Assembly: GCF_000715075.1 (NCBI RefSeq)
Contig: NC_134095.1
Span: 13,582,222-13,646,221, forward strand
Source: Nicotiana tabacum
Lineage: Eukaryota > Streptophyta > Magnoliopsida > Solanales > Solanaceae
Reading direction: 5' to 3'
Length of the DNA stretch: 64,000 nt
Part shown: positions 10,289-21,694 of the stretch, one piece after another
How the letters are laid out: each line of letters begins with the position of its first letter
Numbering within the stretch: the first letter of the stretch is position 1
The notes under the pieces: model-generated
Databases searched by the model: none
Seen by the model: only the letters and a program-made list of their open reading frames with translations
Told to the model about the DNA's origin: nothing
Made by a program: the position numbers and the translations under genes

Positions 10289-13200
10289 TGTTGATACCTA
10301 ATTTTCCCTATATATTTTAATATGTAAAATACCTTTTAAAACAAAATATATATGCATATATAAGCATATCCCAAGGTCCTATTGTTTTTCTCAATTTTTT
10401 TAAAGATTTTTAAATTAATTTTATTTCCCTATTTTATTAAGAAAAACCAATAAGTGTTCCAAAATTGGCATTTTGGTAAATCATTTATTGGATTCTCTTC
10501 TTTATACCAAAATATGGCTAAGTTAATTTTTGCACATTTTTTACAAATTTATTTAGTATTTTAAAGCTAAATTGCATATAATTGCAATATTAGCCTATTT
10601 TAGATTTAATTGCGTTTATAATTACAAAATTAATTTCAGTATTTTTAATTTAATATTTACATATTATTAATTGATTTAGTACTTTAATTTGTTTCCAGAA
10701 ATTATTTTACTATTTTTAAAATAAATAAGGGAAAAGTGGCTATTTAAATACTAGCCCCAACTATTTCGATTATAACCTTAAATCAGCCCCAATTGAACCC
10801 AATTCCCAATCTCAATTCCCCAACCCAATTTTAATTTAAACCCACCCCTGACCCAATTAAATCCTACCTGACCCATACCCCTCTCATCCTGGCCGTTGAT
10901 CTTTGAGATCAACGACCCCTATTCACTCTTACGTTTTTAAACCCAAATGACCACCCTAAGCTTCTCATTTCTCACCTACCAGCCACCTCTGAACCCTCCA
11001 CTCTCTCAAAAACTCTCGAACCTTCTCAAACCCTAGTCGCCTCATACCATCTCCGCCCTAAAAGCCACCGAAATCTATGGATTCCAAGGCTATAAGAGTC
11101 CTACACCGGCCTCCTATGACTCCCACGTGCCTGATTTCTGAAGATTCAAGGCTTGGCCTTGAAGGATTGTACCCATACCCCTGTCGATTCGAGGTTTCAC
11201 GGCCATCTCCGGCCTTTTTCCGGCGTACCATGGTAGTTCGAGCCTGATTTTGACCTCTCCGACTTAGATCGGTGACTCTTCAAAGCCTTTGTCACTACTG
11301 GGGTTCCTCTGAAATCCTAACCCTTCGAGGTTTCTCCAATTCTTTTAGATCTGTTGTATATCTATGCTTTCCCTAAGTTTTCAAACGATTTCTCTGGCTT
11401 TTCTTTCAAAATTACTTTCAGAACCATTTCTTTTCCGATTTAGGGTTTTCTGGAAAAATGTTTAAGTGTTTCTCTGACTTTCTTTCTTTTTTCTTTTGTG
11501 TGCATTTGCCTCTACTATGTTCTTATATTTTTTTTCTTCTACCACGTTCTTGTGTGCTTCTTCTACTGTGTTTTCTGTTCTTGTATACTTCTTCTATTGT
11601 GTTTTCTATATCCTGTTCTCGTATGCATCTCCTACTGTGTTTTCCTATACTATGTTCTCGTATGCTTTTTTGCTGTGTTTTGGTACTTTCTTCTACCATG
11701 TTCTGATATGTTTCTCCTACTATATTTTTCTACTGTGTTCTTATGTGTTTTACTATTTTCCTTCTACTAAGTTCTGTTTAAGTTTGTTCTAAAAACTTCT
11801 CAGCATGTTTCTGCTACTGATCTTATCAGTCTTTTCCATTACGTTTCGTGTTAGCTTCTTCTACTCTATTTTCTTTGAATTCTTCCGCTATGCCATGCAT
11901 GTTACTTTTCTATCATGTTTCTCATGAGTTTCAGTTGTTGAGAGGAACATGGTAGAGGTTTCAGTTCTTTTTGAGACCTCTGAACCTATTTTGAATCTCT
12001 GAAATGAGTTTCAAAACATTTGTTCTTCATATGATTCCAGCTCTTGCTAAGCTCTTCTGCACTGGATCTTCTATTGATTTTACAATGACACCACAGTCTT
12101 TTTCATGCTTAACATGTTCGTATGCTCCTTATATATGATGAATTTCCCTCTAAAATGGTTTTCAAATTTGCAATTAGTTCAAACTTCCTTCTGAATATGG
12201 CTTGATTGATTTCTTTCTATTATTTGCTGATTTTCTCTGTGACTCGGCCTAAGTTAAAACCCTTCTTCATCTTTTCTGACTCGGTTCATTCATGCAAAAT
12301 CTCAGACCCTTTTGATTTACTGCTTGTTAATTGATTTTCTTACCTTATTTGCACAAACCGTGTATTTCAAAACCTTGTCCTTAAATAACCTTTTATGTAC
12401 TTGCCCCTAGTTGCATGCTTTGCACAAAGTGTTTAGTTAATTTCTTTCCTTAAATGGTTTTTACCCGTTTTGAATATGAATCCCTTAATTAAAGGGAGTC
12501 TTGTATAATTGATTGACAATCAGTTCCTTAACTATTTTCTTACCTTATTTCTGCCTGATTTTACACTATTAAAGGCACGACCCTCTTCACAAACAACAAC
12601 ACACTTTCAGAATCCTTTTGAACTCATACTCTCTCACAATAACTTTCTCTTTTTGTCTGCATTGTGGCCTGTTTACAAGACCTACTACTTTTTTTGTTTG
12701 TTTCCTTTGAAACTGGTATGTCCTGATTTAAGCTCAGCACCACAACAATGTATTTATTTACATACTTTGTATCCATGTCTACTTTACTACTTTCTATAGA
12801 GTTCAACATTTAAATTAGTATGCTTATCCCCTACTGCCTGCTTCTGCTATGAATCATTGCTCCCTATTTCTCTTTATGTGCTTTTAGTTACAGTTTAAAA
12901 CATGGCAATATGCAAGTTATTGTCTATGGATTGAACTTGATCCCTTAGAGGATCCTAACCTCTAAACAATGTGTTCTAACAGGTTTATTGGTGTGCCAAC
13001 ATTTCCCATTGCTGGGTATGCCCACTAGCCTATCCTTGCCTCCTTACCACCTCCCTATCCCCATTACCCCTATGTGTTTGAGAGTTGTGACTTAAGGCAT
13101 GACAATTTGAGTTGTTTCCCATGAATTAAGTTTGAACCAGTGGGGTCTTAACCTCTAAGAAAACAGGCTGGAGGGTGTGCCAGTATCTCCCATTGCTGGG

Positions 13201-15245
13201 TGTGCCCATCAGCCTGCTTTTCTTTTGTTCTTGCAAATTCCCCCATTCCCATACACCCTTATGTGTACTGATTTTAAGTTATTTCCCCTTTCTCCTTTCA
13301 GAATTCTACTTTCGCACTTGCACTCCCTCTTAGTTCCTAAGTTCTGCCCCCCTCTTGTGAGCCTTGTCTTGGGACCTTGAGTTCCCTCTGAACTTGGACA
13401 CTTGAGGGCTGGCCCTTCCACACTGCACTATGTCTTCACCTATAATTCATTTGGGTGTGAGCACTGCCCGGAGTCCATATGAGGCTCTTAGGGAACTCTG
13501 ACACATCCAAATGGGAGAAAGGTTTTGAAATAAGACCTCTTGGAGTTGGTTTACTTCATACTTCAGACAGGAAGTCTGAATCAGGCTCTCTTTGGTTGTA
13601 TTTTAATTTCTGATGTATTTTTCTTTACTTTATTTTTCTGGGCTGTAATAACTTTGTAATAAAACTCTCGGGGATGGCTAGTGAAAAGAGAGGGGTAACT
13701 ATGTATGCAAAAAGGATAGATAACCTGCCTATAGGAGTTTCTGAATTTCTGCACTTCCATTAAATACCATGTCTATAGGAATCTCTGATTTTTACACTTC
13801 CATATAGATACCATGTCTATAGGATTTCTGCATTCTCATATTAGATAACCTGCCTATAGGAATTTTTGCACTCTTATGTAGATACCATGTCTATAATTAT
13901 TCGAAATCTGAATTCTGCATATGCATGTAGAAAATATGCGTATAGGATTTTTTGAATCTTGCATATCCACTTCTCATTAGGCAAACATGTTTATAGGTCT
14001 TAATAACCAACTGCAATTAGATATCATGTTCATATAATACACAGTACCTAGACATCATATTTATAGGATTTCTGCATTTCACTATGTCTATAAAGGTGTT
14101 CTAAAGGGGACAAACGTATAGAAAGCATGCCTATAGGAGCTTTAATCAAAATCTGAATCGCCTCACTCATTTGTAAGCCTAAAATCAGCAATAATAATGC
14201 ATTACCAGTTGTAGAACTGGCGATCTTTTGCTAAAAACTCGCCTTTCTTTCTTCAGTATGTAATCAATTCACTTCATTATTTCTGAAATCAGTAGACATC
14301 ATGCCTATAGGTCTTCGTCCAACACTTAGGCAAGCCGGAGGATAACTTATAAACTGAATCAGATTTTATATGCTGCAACCAGCAGGGAGGCCTGATTCGG
14401 GCTTCTTATTTGAACTATGTAATAAATCAGTCTGCCTCAACCTTTAAGTTTAATCAGGCCCTAAACAGTATGTGTAATTCATGCTATTTACTTGCTTTCT
14501 TTGTTTAAAGGAGGTGTATCTGAGCATTTCTACTTGGTGTATGCTTTCCCCAATTTGCTATACATGTTTTTGTATGTCGCCTTAGTATTTTACCCTTTTG
14601 AAACCACAAATAAGCCCAATATCTCCTCCCTTTAGGATTAGTAGTCCCAAATGCCTTCGGGACGGATAGGATTGGGGCGAGTAATAGCATGTAATAAGTA
14701 AACGAGACTATTCCGCGCTTTAATACCTCAAAAGGGCGGGAAGGGTAGATATAGATATGATGACCACGCGGTAACATCACGTGTAGCTTCTCACTGAGGA
14801 GTGATTACCGGATGTTGTGTGGAGTGATCCATATTATTAATAAACCTAGGACCTCCTCCTCTCCTTATGTTTCTTTCTCTTTTAAACCGTTTCTTTAAAG
14901 AAAAATCAACTTCTTTTTTACTTTGCTTATTTGTAACCCTTGTGTGAAAAATCCCCTCTTATATGAAGTTTTACTTGCCTACATGTTATTTGTACCTAAA
15001 GTTACAATAATTGTCTGGCCGGGAACCAAACTAGTGGATCCTGAGGGGTGCCTAACAACTTCTCCTTGGGATAATTTCAAGCCATTACCCAATCTCTGGT
15101 TGTTCAAATCAAGCCTTTCTTAGTGCCCTAATGCACTTAAATCATTAGGTGGCGACTCTTCAATTCATACCCAATTCCCGAAAGGGAACGAGTTGTCGTC
15201 CCAAATGTCATAAACCCGATTTTGCGAGAAAAAGGGGGCACGACA
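10289..15245 (+). repeat. 3' LTR of element A (4957 bp)
   Basis: It runs from TGTTGATACC to GGGCACGACA, a TG...CA pair. It contains an inverted repeat in U3 (10894-10914), a pyrimidine-rich degenerate repeat around 11490-11790 (variants of 'tactgtgttttctatactatgttctcgtatg'), a decayed TATA box (about 12567) and the 'ccatgtctatagg' repeats around 13725-13900. The last 3.2 kb match 1-3211. The first several hundred bases differ more from B's LTR than the remainder does. Confidence 0.93.
10894..10914 (+). other. U3 palindrome in element A LTR
   Basis: Arms CGTTGATCT and AGATCAACG around a 3-base loop. B's LTR has a longer perfect version with different flanking pairs (43902-43928). It could be a protein-binding site or an RNA or DNA hairpin; nothing here decides which. 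Confidence 0.7.
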
Positions 15246-15250
15246 AGCAC
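15246..15250. other. Presumed right target-site duplication of A
   Basis: AGCAC follows the LTR end directly. The partner copy would lie left of the window, so it cannot be confirmed here. Confidence 0.45.
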
Positions 15251-16012
15251 CTATGAGTTAGACAGTCCGATGAGGCTGCTTCATTGACTTGGACTCAGTT
15301 TTCAGATCTGTTCCTGAGAGAGTATGTTCCTCAGAGCCTCAGGGACTCATGGCACACAGAGTTTGAGCATTTGCACCAGGGTGATATGATTGTCTCATAG
15401 TATGCTGTCTGCTACAATAGTTTTGCTAGGCATGCACCAGCCTTGGTTTCTACTATTCGCGAGAGAGTTTGCCGGTTTATTGAGGTCCTTATTCCCAGCA
15501 TCAGATCTAGCATGGCTCGTGAGTTGGATATGGATATTTCTTATTAGCTGGTGGTGAGCATTGCTAGGAGGGTTGAGGGTATGCATGCTAGGGAGAGAGA
15601 GGAGAGAGAGGCCAAGAGGTCTCGAGAGTCAGGCCATTATTCTGGTGCCTGTACCCCAGCTGCAGGTCATCATGGTAGGGGTTATATGAGTCGCCCTGTT
15701 CATTCAACTCTTCCCGCAGCCAATAGTGCTCCAGCTCCTCCTAGGCCTCAGGAGCCTTATTATGCACCTCCGGTTTCTAGCAAGCCTCTTGTGCGGGTTG
15801 CTTTCAGAGGTCAGTCCAGTAGACCTAACCTGAGCCAGTCACAGCCACCACATCCTCCCAGAGCTTGTTTTGAGTGTGGTGACACACGTCATATGGTGAG
15901 GGATTGCCCCATACTTTGGAGGGGTGCACCTCCACAAACTTCTCAGCCAAAGCGTGCCCCACAGAGTTCTCAGGCTATGGTTACAGCTCTAGTTGCTACC
16001 CCACCTGCTTAG
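15251..16012 (+). pseudogene. gag of element C (3' part)
   Basis: From about 15275 the frame reads a Gag capsid region (DEAASLTWTQFSDLFLREYV), then a basic/arginine-rich segment, a proline-rich linker and a CCHC zinc knuckle CFECGDTRHMVRDC (Cys-x2-Cys-x4-His-x4-Cys) that binds RNA. In-frame TAG stops occur at 15398 and 15544, where CAG is expected, and at 16010. One shift lies at the very start. The N-terminus is cut off by A. Confidence 0.85.
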
Positions 16013-16780
16013 CTAGCTAAAGGTGGAGGTCAGGGAGGTAGAGGCTACCTTAGAGGGGGAGTCCAGGCTAGATACTATGCCCTTCCTGCTCGTACCGAGG
16101 CTGTTGCCTCCGATTCTGTCATCACAGATATTATACTAGTTTGTCACAGACATGCATAGGTTCTATTTGATCCAGGCTCCATTTATTCTTATGTGTTTTC
16201 TTATTTTGCTCCGCATTTGGGTGTATCTCGGGATTCTTTGAGTTCCCCTGTTTATGTTTCTACTCCTATGGGAGATTCTCTTGTTGTGGACCGCGTTTAT
16301 CGGTCATGTTTGGTTGCTCTTAGTGGTTTTGAGACCAGAGCCGATTTATTGTTGCTCATCATGGTAGATTTTGACATTATCTTGGGCATAGATTGGTTGT
16401 CAACCCTTTATGCTATTCTTGATTGTCACGCCAAAACCGTGACGCTGGCTATGCGAGGTGTACCGCATGTTGAATGGAGGGGTACTTTAGATTACACTCC
16501 CAACAGGGTTATTTCTTCTCTTAAAGCTCAATGTATGGTTGAGAAGGGGTGTGACACGTATTTAGCTTATGTGAGAGATGTCAGTATTGATACCCCTTCA
16601 GTTGATTCAGTCCCAGTAGTACGGGATTTTCCCGATGTGTTTTCAGTTGACCTTCCAAGCATGCCACCTGATAGAGATATTGATTTTGGCATTGATCTGT
16701 TGTCGGACACTCGACCCATTTCTATTTTTACGTATCGTATGGCCCCTCCTAAGTTGAAGGAGTTGAAGGATCAGTTATAG
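16013..16780 (+). pseudogene. protease of element C
   Basis: The frame is the same as gag. The aspartic protease active-site motif DPGS is seen at about 16170 (LFDPGSIYSYVFSYF), preceded by a TAG at 16157. The domain continues to DFDIILGIDWLS, the hydrophobic-hydrophobic-G-x-D element typical of gypsy proteases, and ends in the linker to RT (PPDRDIDFGIDLL). It would cleave the polyprotein. A TAG at 16778 separates it from RT. Confidence 0.87.
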
Positions 16781-16955
16781 GAATTGCTTGATAAGGGTTT
16801 AATTCGGCCCAGTGTATCACCTTGGGGTGCTCATGTCTTGTTTGTGAAGAAAAATGATGGTTCTATGCGTATGTGTATTTATTATCGCCTGTTGAACAAG
16901 GTTACAATGAAGAACCGTTATCCTTTGCCTCGTATTAATGATTTGACCAGGTATT
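16781..16955 (+). pseudogene. reverse transcriptase start of element C
   Basis: Only the fingers remain: [20 protein letters not shown], then a motif reading [24 protein letters not shown] up to about 16940. In D the corresponding motif has Asp where C has Ile-Tyr-Tyr. The catalytic palm (a YVDD-type motif) is absent, because sequence jumps to the chromodomain at about 16945-16960. Confidence 0.85.
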
Positions 16956-16957
16956 CT

Positions 16958-17146
16958 AGACCGGCAGGTTCGACAGTTGAGGTCGAAGAGTTTTCCTTCG
17001 GTGCGTGTTCAGTGGAGAGGTCAGCCTCCTGAGGCATCAACCTGGGAGTCCAAGTCCGATATGCGGAGCCGTTATCCTCATTTATTTCCCAACTCAGGTA
17101 CTTCTTTCATTTGTCCGTTCGAGGACGAACGGTTGTTTTAGAGGTG
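16958..17146 (+). pseudogene. chromodomain scrap of element C
   Basis: In a different frame from RT, the sequence reads [11 protein letters not shown], then [15 protein letters not shown] and DMRSRYPHLF, followed by PFEDERLF and TAG. This is the C-terminal chromodomain of chromovirus integrase, thought to direct insertion to modified histones. D has the same tail. Its fusion to the RT fingers marks a deletion of most of pol. Confidence 0.8.
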
Positions 17147-17151
17147 GAGAA
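17140..17151 (+). other. Polypurine tract (element C)
   Basis: AGAGGTGGAGAA lies immediately before the TGTGACGACC LTR start. Confidence 0.75.
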
Positions 17152-17880
17152 TGTGACGACCCAAAGGGTCATCACCATAATTCTTCCTAGTTCCGTGCTT
17201 CTGAGGCCTTTAAAACCTCGCTTTTAGTTTCCTCGATTTGCGTGCGCAGTTCGGGCGCGTAGCCGGAAAGTTTTTATGTTAGAATATGCGAATTTTGTGA
17301 AATTTTGATGAATTTTGATATTAATATGCATAATCTTGACTTCGGTCAACATTTTGGGCAAAACAGACTCGGACCTGTGATTCGATGGTCCCGGAGGGTC
17401 CGTAGAAAAATATGGGACTTGGTCATGTACCCGGAATCAAATTTCGAGGTCCCAAGCCCGAGAAATGAATTTTTGTGTGAAATTGTTTTATGAAATTAAT
17501 TAAGGAAAATGAAGAAGAAAATTATCAGAAAACTGTGGTATCGGGCTCGTATTTTGGTTCCGACACCCGGTACGAGTCTTAAATATGTTTTAAGCACTAT
17601 CTGTAAAGTTTGGCTAAAAACGGACGTCATATGACGTGTTTCGGACTTAAAATGGGTAATTTGAGTTTTTATGAAAGTTGAAAAAAAATCATGTATTTTG
17701 AGGCTTGATCCTATGTATATGATGTTATTTTGGCGATTTGATCGCACGAGTAAGTCCGTAAGGTGTTTTCGAGATCATATGAATGTTTGGTTTGGAGCCC
17801 CGAGGGCTCGGGTGAGTTTTGAGTCGGGCCCGGGAGGTCTTAGACTTAGAAAAATATACAGGTTCAGATGTTGCAGGCCT

Positions 17881-18077
17881 AGCGCGGCCGCGGCCATTTC
17901 CGCGCGGTCTGCGCTTGCAGCCACGCGGCCGCGGTGCTTTTCTGTGCGGTCCGCGTGGAGGGGTTCAGAGGGTCGGCCGCACCAAATCAGTGCGGTCCGC
18001 GCTGGGTGGGTTTAGAGAGAGCCCACTTCTCCCCTCCCTCGGCGCGGCCGCGACCATTTCTGTGCTGTCCGCGCCAG
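17881..18077 (+). repeat. CpG-rich word array in C LTR
   Basis: Reiterated GCGCGGCCGCG, 'cgcgcggtctgcg' and 'tgcggtccgcg' words at irregular spacing, in an otherwise AT-rich LTR and ending just upstream of a TATA box. It is not a host CpG island, because it lies inside the LTR. Confidence 0.7.
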
Positions 18078-18091
18078 CCCCCAACAAAATG

Positions 18092-18098
18092 TATAAAT
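18092..18098 (+). promoter_or_regulatory. Candidate TATA box in C LTR
   Basis: TATAAAT about 15 bp after the CpG word array. Other chromovirus LTRs in the window have TATA-like sequence in the same relation to their arrays. Confidence 0.55.
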
Positions 18099-19067
18099 TC
18101 GGGATTTTCAGTCAATTTTTCCACTTTTCAAAAACCCAAAACCTAAGAGGCGATTTTCCAAAAAACTTTTCTTCTTCAAAACGATTGGTAAGTGATTTCT
18201 AACTCATTTTCTTCACTTTTTAACATCTTTCAACATGATTTCAAATTCAAAACAAAGATTTTCATGGGGGAAATTGAGTGTTTTGGGTAGAACCTAAGTT
18301 TTCTACAAATTAAGGAGTTGGACCTCAATTTGGGGTCCGATTTCAAAACAAAACATATATTTGGATTTGTGGGAGAATGGGTAACCGGGTTTTGGTCCGA
18401 ACCTCGAGTTTCGACCACGTGGGTCCGGGGGTATTTTTGACCATTTTGGGAAAAACCTTGTAAAATTTATTTTTCATGCATGGGGAGTGATTCATTTAGT
18501 AATTATTAATGTGATTAAGTAACTTATGACTAGATTCGAGCGGATTGGTGGTGGAATCAAGAGGTAAAGCTATACTAGAAGCGTGAGTTGAGTTTGGAGC
18601 ATTCGAGGTAAGTGTTTGTTCTAACTTTGGCTTGAGGGAATAGGATTAGGATGTTATTTGCTACTTGCTAATGTGGAGTACGGTGTATAGGCATGGTGAC
18701 AGTTATCTATGCACTGGAGTCTAGCATGACCGTGAGTCTTAATTGCTTTTAATTCGAATAACGTGACACAATCTCCTTGTTTATTCGATGAGTTTCGTAT
18801 AATATGAATGGTTGAGGTAAAATTGTGATTGGTGTACTTTTGGAGCGTTAGCTCGAACATGAATGGTGTTAGTTGAGGAAGAAGGGATTTAAAAAGAGAA
18901 TGTGTTGTGATTACTCCCTTGCCGGGATGTGTAGACCGATATATATACTCTCCCTTGCCGGGATATTTTGGGCTGGTAGTTGTACCCTTGCCGGGTTAGA
19001 GTGATATGTTGTTGATTTCCCCTAATGGGACTCTCCTTACAAAATCAGATGGTTCGAGTTATATTAT

Positions 19068-19348
19068 GGGATCGTGTGGCACGCCGTCCACTTATATATG
19101 ATATTATGGGATCGTGTGGCACGCCGTCCACTTATATATGATATTATGGGATCGTGTGGCACGCCGTCCACTTATAAATGATATTATGGGATCGTGTGGC
19201 ACGTCGTCCACTTATAAATGATATTATGGGATCGTGTGGCACGCCGTCCACTTATATATGAAAATTGGGATCGTGTGGCACGCCGTCCACTTACAAATGA
19301 TATTATGGGATCGTGTGGCACGCCGTCCACTATATATATATATATATC
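19068..19348 (+). repeat. 40-bp minisatellite in C LTR
   Basis: Seven units start 'gggatcgtgtggcacgccg' at 19068, 19108, 19148, 19188, 19228, 19267 and 19307. Six spacings are 40 or 39 bp. Each unit can pair GTGG with CCAC. A TA dinucleotide run closes the array. Confidence 0.9.
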
Positions 19349-20011
19349 ATGGGAACCGGAGTTTCTTCTGTTTATTTCCGATATTTCATTTTTATCTGTT
19401 ACTCCCCGATAGCATGTCCCCTCCTAGCTTTACTTTGTATTATCTTGTTATTGTTTTCTTGCACTTGTATATATATCTGTACGGGTTAATTGTGGTAGGT
19501 CCTATCTAGCCTCGTCACTACTTCGCCGGGGTTAGGCCAGGCACTTACCAACACATGGGGTCGGTTGTGCTGATGCTACACTCTGTGCATTTTGTGCACA
19601 GATCAGGGAGCAGCTTACGGGCCTCAGCAGTAGGACTTTTAGGAGCTAACTTCAGTCCAAGGACTCTCGAGGTAGCCTAGCTGGCATTCGCAGGTCGAAG
19701 TCCCTTTCCATGTTTTTCGTTTGTTCATCTTGTATAAGGCAAACATGATGTATTTCCTTTCAGACATTGGTTGTAGTATTCTGTAATAGTCTGTGAGCTA
19801 GTGACACCAGATCTTGGGTAGTGATGTGTATTAACTCCCGCACTTTTGGTTTTCAGTTGCTTTAGATTTAAAGTCTTCCGCTTAAATTTTGTCTCGTTTA
19901 TTATATTGGTTGAAAGAAAGCAGGAAAGGTGTTTTAAATATTTGGCTTGCTAGCTCCGATAGTAGGAGCCATCACGACACCCGATGGTGGGAAATTTGGG
20001 TCGTGATAAGT

Positions 20012-20023
20012 TGGTATCAGAGC
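20012..20023 (+). other. Primer-binding site after C LTR
   Basis: TGGTATCAGAGC is the usual tRNA-iMet primer site. It lies four bases after the LTR end. About 60 bp of leader resembling that of F follow, then the sequence turns abruptly AT-rich. Confidence 0.8.
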
Positions 20024-20085
20024 ACTAGGTTACTTAGGTCTCACAACCCACGGACAGCTCGGTAGAGTCTGAGGGAATATATGGC

Positions 20086-20828
20086 ACGAAGAAAAGAGGG
20101 ATATACGCTTGTGATATACTTAAATATCTTTTATTGAAGAAATTGGGGAGAAAATTGATAGTGATAGATACGTTAGGTGAGAGAGAATCAAAAAGATATA
20201 TCTTTTAAGTGAGAGAGAATCTGAAGGGAAAGATTTTAAGATATGAAAAGGTGTACATAATTTAATTAAAAAGGTAATATTTTAAAATAAATTGTACAAA
20301 AAGTAATTTTGTAAAAGCAATTGTAGGATATATAAATAAGTCTTTAAAGAGTTGTATTCTATGTAAATTCCTCTTTTTTTTCCTTCATATTATTCGAAAT
20401 TACTACCTTGCTAATTATAAACTAGGCCCATCAATCACGTATTTAATACAGTATCTTATATATGCATCTTATTTATTATAATAAATTTTATTTTATTAAT
20501 TTAGTATTTGACCCAATAACTACAAACTAAATTAATTCTCCAATAGCACAATTAATAGATAATAATATTATTATATTTTTGGGTTATTACAATTATCTCA
20601 CAAAATTCTTAATTATTTATCCACTTTCTCTCACTCACATCATTTCCTCCCATTGTTGAAGCACGATTCTCCTTTATCAACGCCATTGTCTTCCTCAATT
20701 TTCAATTTTTTTTGCTCCAATAAATTGTGGTAAGTGTTAAAGTTTTTAGCTTTTGGCCGGTTAAAGCTTCTTCTTTTTTTCTTTAATATTTTTTTTTAAA
20801 AATATTCACCATTGTTTAGTTTTCACCA
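20086..20828. other. AT-rich stretch, no gene
   Basis: Very AT-rich sequence with no coding region and no LTR signature. It probably belongs to the Mutator-like remnant that follows, as promoter or terminal region, but I see no terminal inverted repeat. Confidence 0.4.
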
Positions 20829-21162
20829 GCAAAATTGAAATTTCCTCTTCAATACCTGATTCAACAACTCAGAAGAGGGTTACAAGAGGTATACCCACCA
20901 AAGCACTAAAATTCGATGGGCCATCTTTCGATTTGCAAATCACTCAAGCGGAACCAGTATTTGCAGGTTCATTAGTAACCACTGAAGCCGAAAGGAGAAC
21001 TAAAATACACAATGACCTTACGAAACAGGGTCAAGTTGAGAAATCTTTGAAAAATTAACACTTCCTGGTGTGGAAAAGAGAAGAAAACTCATGAGTGATG
21101 TTTCAGGGAGTAAGGGAAAAGAAGTCACTAAAGGAACTAGCTCGGAAACACAGAAAAACAAG
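20829..21162 (+). pseudogene. Ulp1-like gene, upstream exon fragment
   Basis: After an acceptor-like CACCAG the frame reads TTQKRVTRGIPTKALKFDGP, then SFDLQITQAEP and on to a stop at about 21057. After a one-base frame change it continues PGVEKRRKLMSDVSGSKGKE and ends at a donor-like AAG|GTAATT (21163). The basic, low-complexity N-terminus with KFDGPSFDL resembles Ulp1-like genes of Solanaceae from memory. It is broken by the frameshift and has no catalytic residues. Confidence 0.5.
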
Positions 21163-21471
21163 GTAATTGTAGATGTATTTATATAATCGAGTCCACATAC
21201 ATTGATTATTAGCATCTACAGTGGTTGTCTCTTCTTGTATGTAGATGTATTTATATGTATTCTATATTTCCTACATTGATTTTTACTTTTTACATTGATT
21301 TTGGAATGTTGTAGTTAGACGTATTTATATGTATTTTAGTTCATTCAACAACATTTTTAAATACATCAGTTGTTTTGTATTTAGTTATGTATTCACCCTA
21401 AATGTATTCATATGTATTCTCAAGCCAACCGTATTCTGATGTGTTTAACTGTGTCAATCTACTTTTTTCAG

Positions 21472-21694
21472 CGATTTTGGGTTGTATGCCATAGCATACA
21501 CAGAGTATTTGAGCACTTATGGATTGGTTCCACAAATAACCTTTGATGCCAGTTTACTCCGTTAAAGATATGTTGCTCTCCTTTGGGACTATGCTATACG
21601 GAAGATAGACGCCGATATTATAAGCGATAATGAAGCAACCGCAAAGATTGTTAGGCAAATCACAGATTCAGATACTTCTGTGAAGATAGTTTAA
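21472..21694 (+). pseudogene. Ulp1-like peptidase C48, last exon
   Basis: After a TTTTTTCAG acceptor the frame reads DFGLYAIAYTEYLSTYG, then LVPQITFDASLLR, a TAA, and RYVALLWDYAIRKIDADIIS to a final TAA at 21692. The Ulp1 (SUMO-protease) family normally has D-C-G here, with Cys as nucleophile. In this copy it is Phe (TTT for TGT), so the copy is dead even without the internal stop. The His and Asp part of the triad is missing: only about 310 bp separate this from the upstream exon. Confidence 0.7.

Larger units (their letters stand above)
1..15245 (+). mobile_element. Element A: Tat/Ogre-type Ty3/gypsy retrotransposon, 5' end outside window
   Basis: The order of parts is LTR, primer-binding site, ORF1 remnant, gag remnant, RT, integrase, a long 3' untranslated region with tandem repeats, polypurine tract and LTR. 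Window base 1 aligns with base 12044 in the 3' LTR, so about 1.75 kb of the 5' LTR is missing from the window. The Tat assignment rests on the primer site, the LTRs of about 5 kb, an ORF upstream of gag and the RT/integrase sequence. The element is non-autonomous: it has no gag core, no protease and no RNase H, and it carries several in-frame stops. It inserted into the gag of element C. In the first 120 aligned LTR bases I count eight differences, so the insertion is old. Confidence 0.93.
17152..20008 (+). repeat. LTR of element C (2857 bp)
   Basis: It begins TGTGACGACCC and ends GGGTCGTGATA, where CA is expected. It holds a CpG-rich word array (17881-18077), a TATA box (18092) and a 40-bp minisatellite (19068-19332). 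It is followed by a primer site, so in position it works as both a 3' LTR and a 5' LTR. Confidence 0.88.
15246..20085 (+). mobile_element. Element C: truncated Tekay/Del-type chromovirus
   Basis: The gag reading frame starts immediately at the right edge of A, so A inserted into C's gag and the remainder of C lies left of the window. What remains is gag, protease, the RT fingers, a chromodomain scrap, a polypurine tract, a full LTR, then a primer-binding site and about 60 bp of leader. The TGTGACGACC LTR start and the tRNA-iMet primer site fit chromoviruses of the Tekay/Del type. Everything from RT to the end of integrase has been deleted. Confidence 0.88.

Noticed and set aside
11458..11792. 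Overlapping Phe/Cys/Leu-rich ORFs that resemble membrane proteins
   Set aside because: They arise from a pyrimidine-rich degenerate repeat inside the A LTR. The homologous B LTRs do not keep the frames.
17671..18202. Several overlapping ORFs and a CpG-rich patch resembling a gene start
   Set aside because: All lie inside the C LTR. The CpG patch is the LTR word array, and the arginine/proline-rich reading is a by-product of it.
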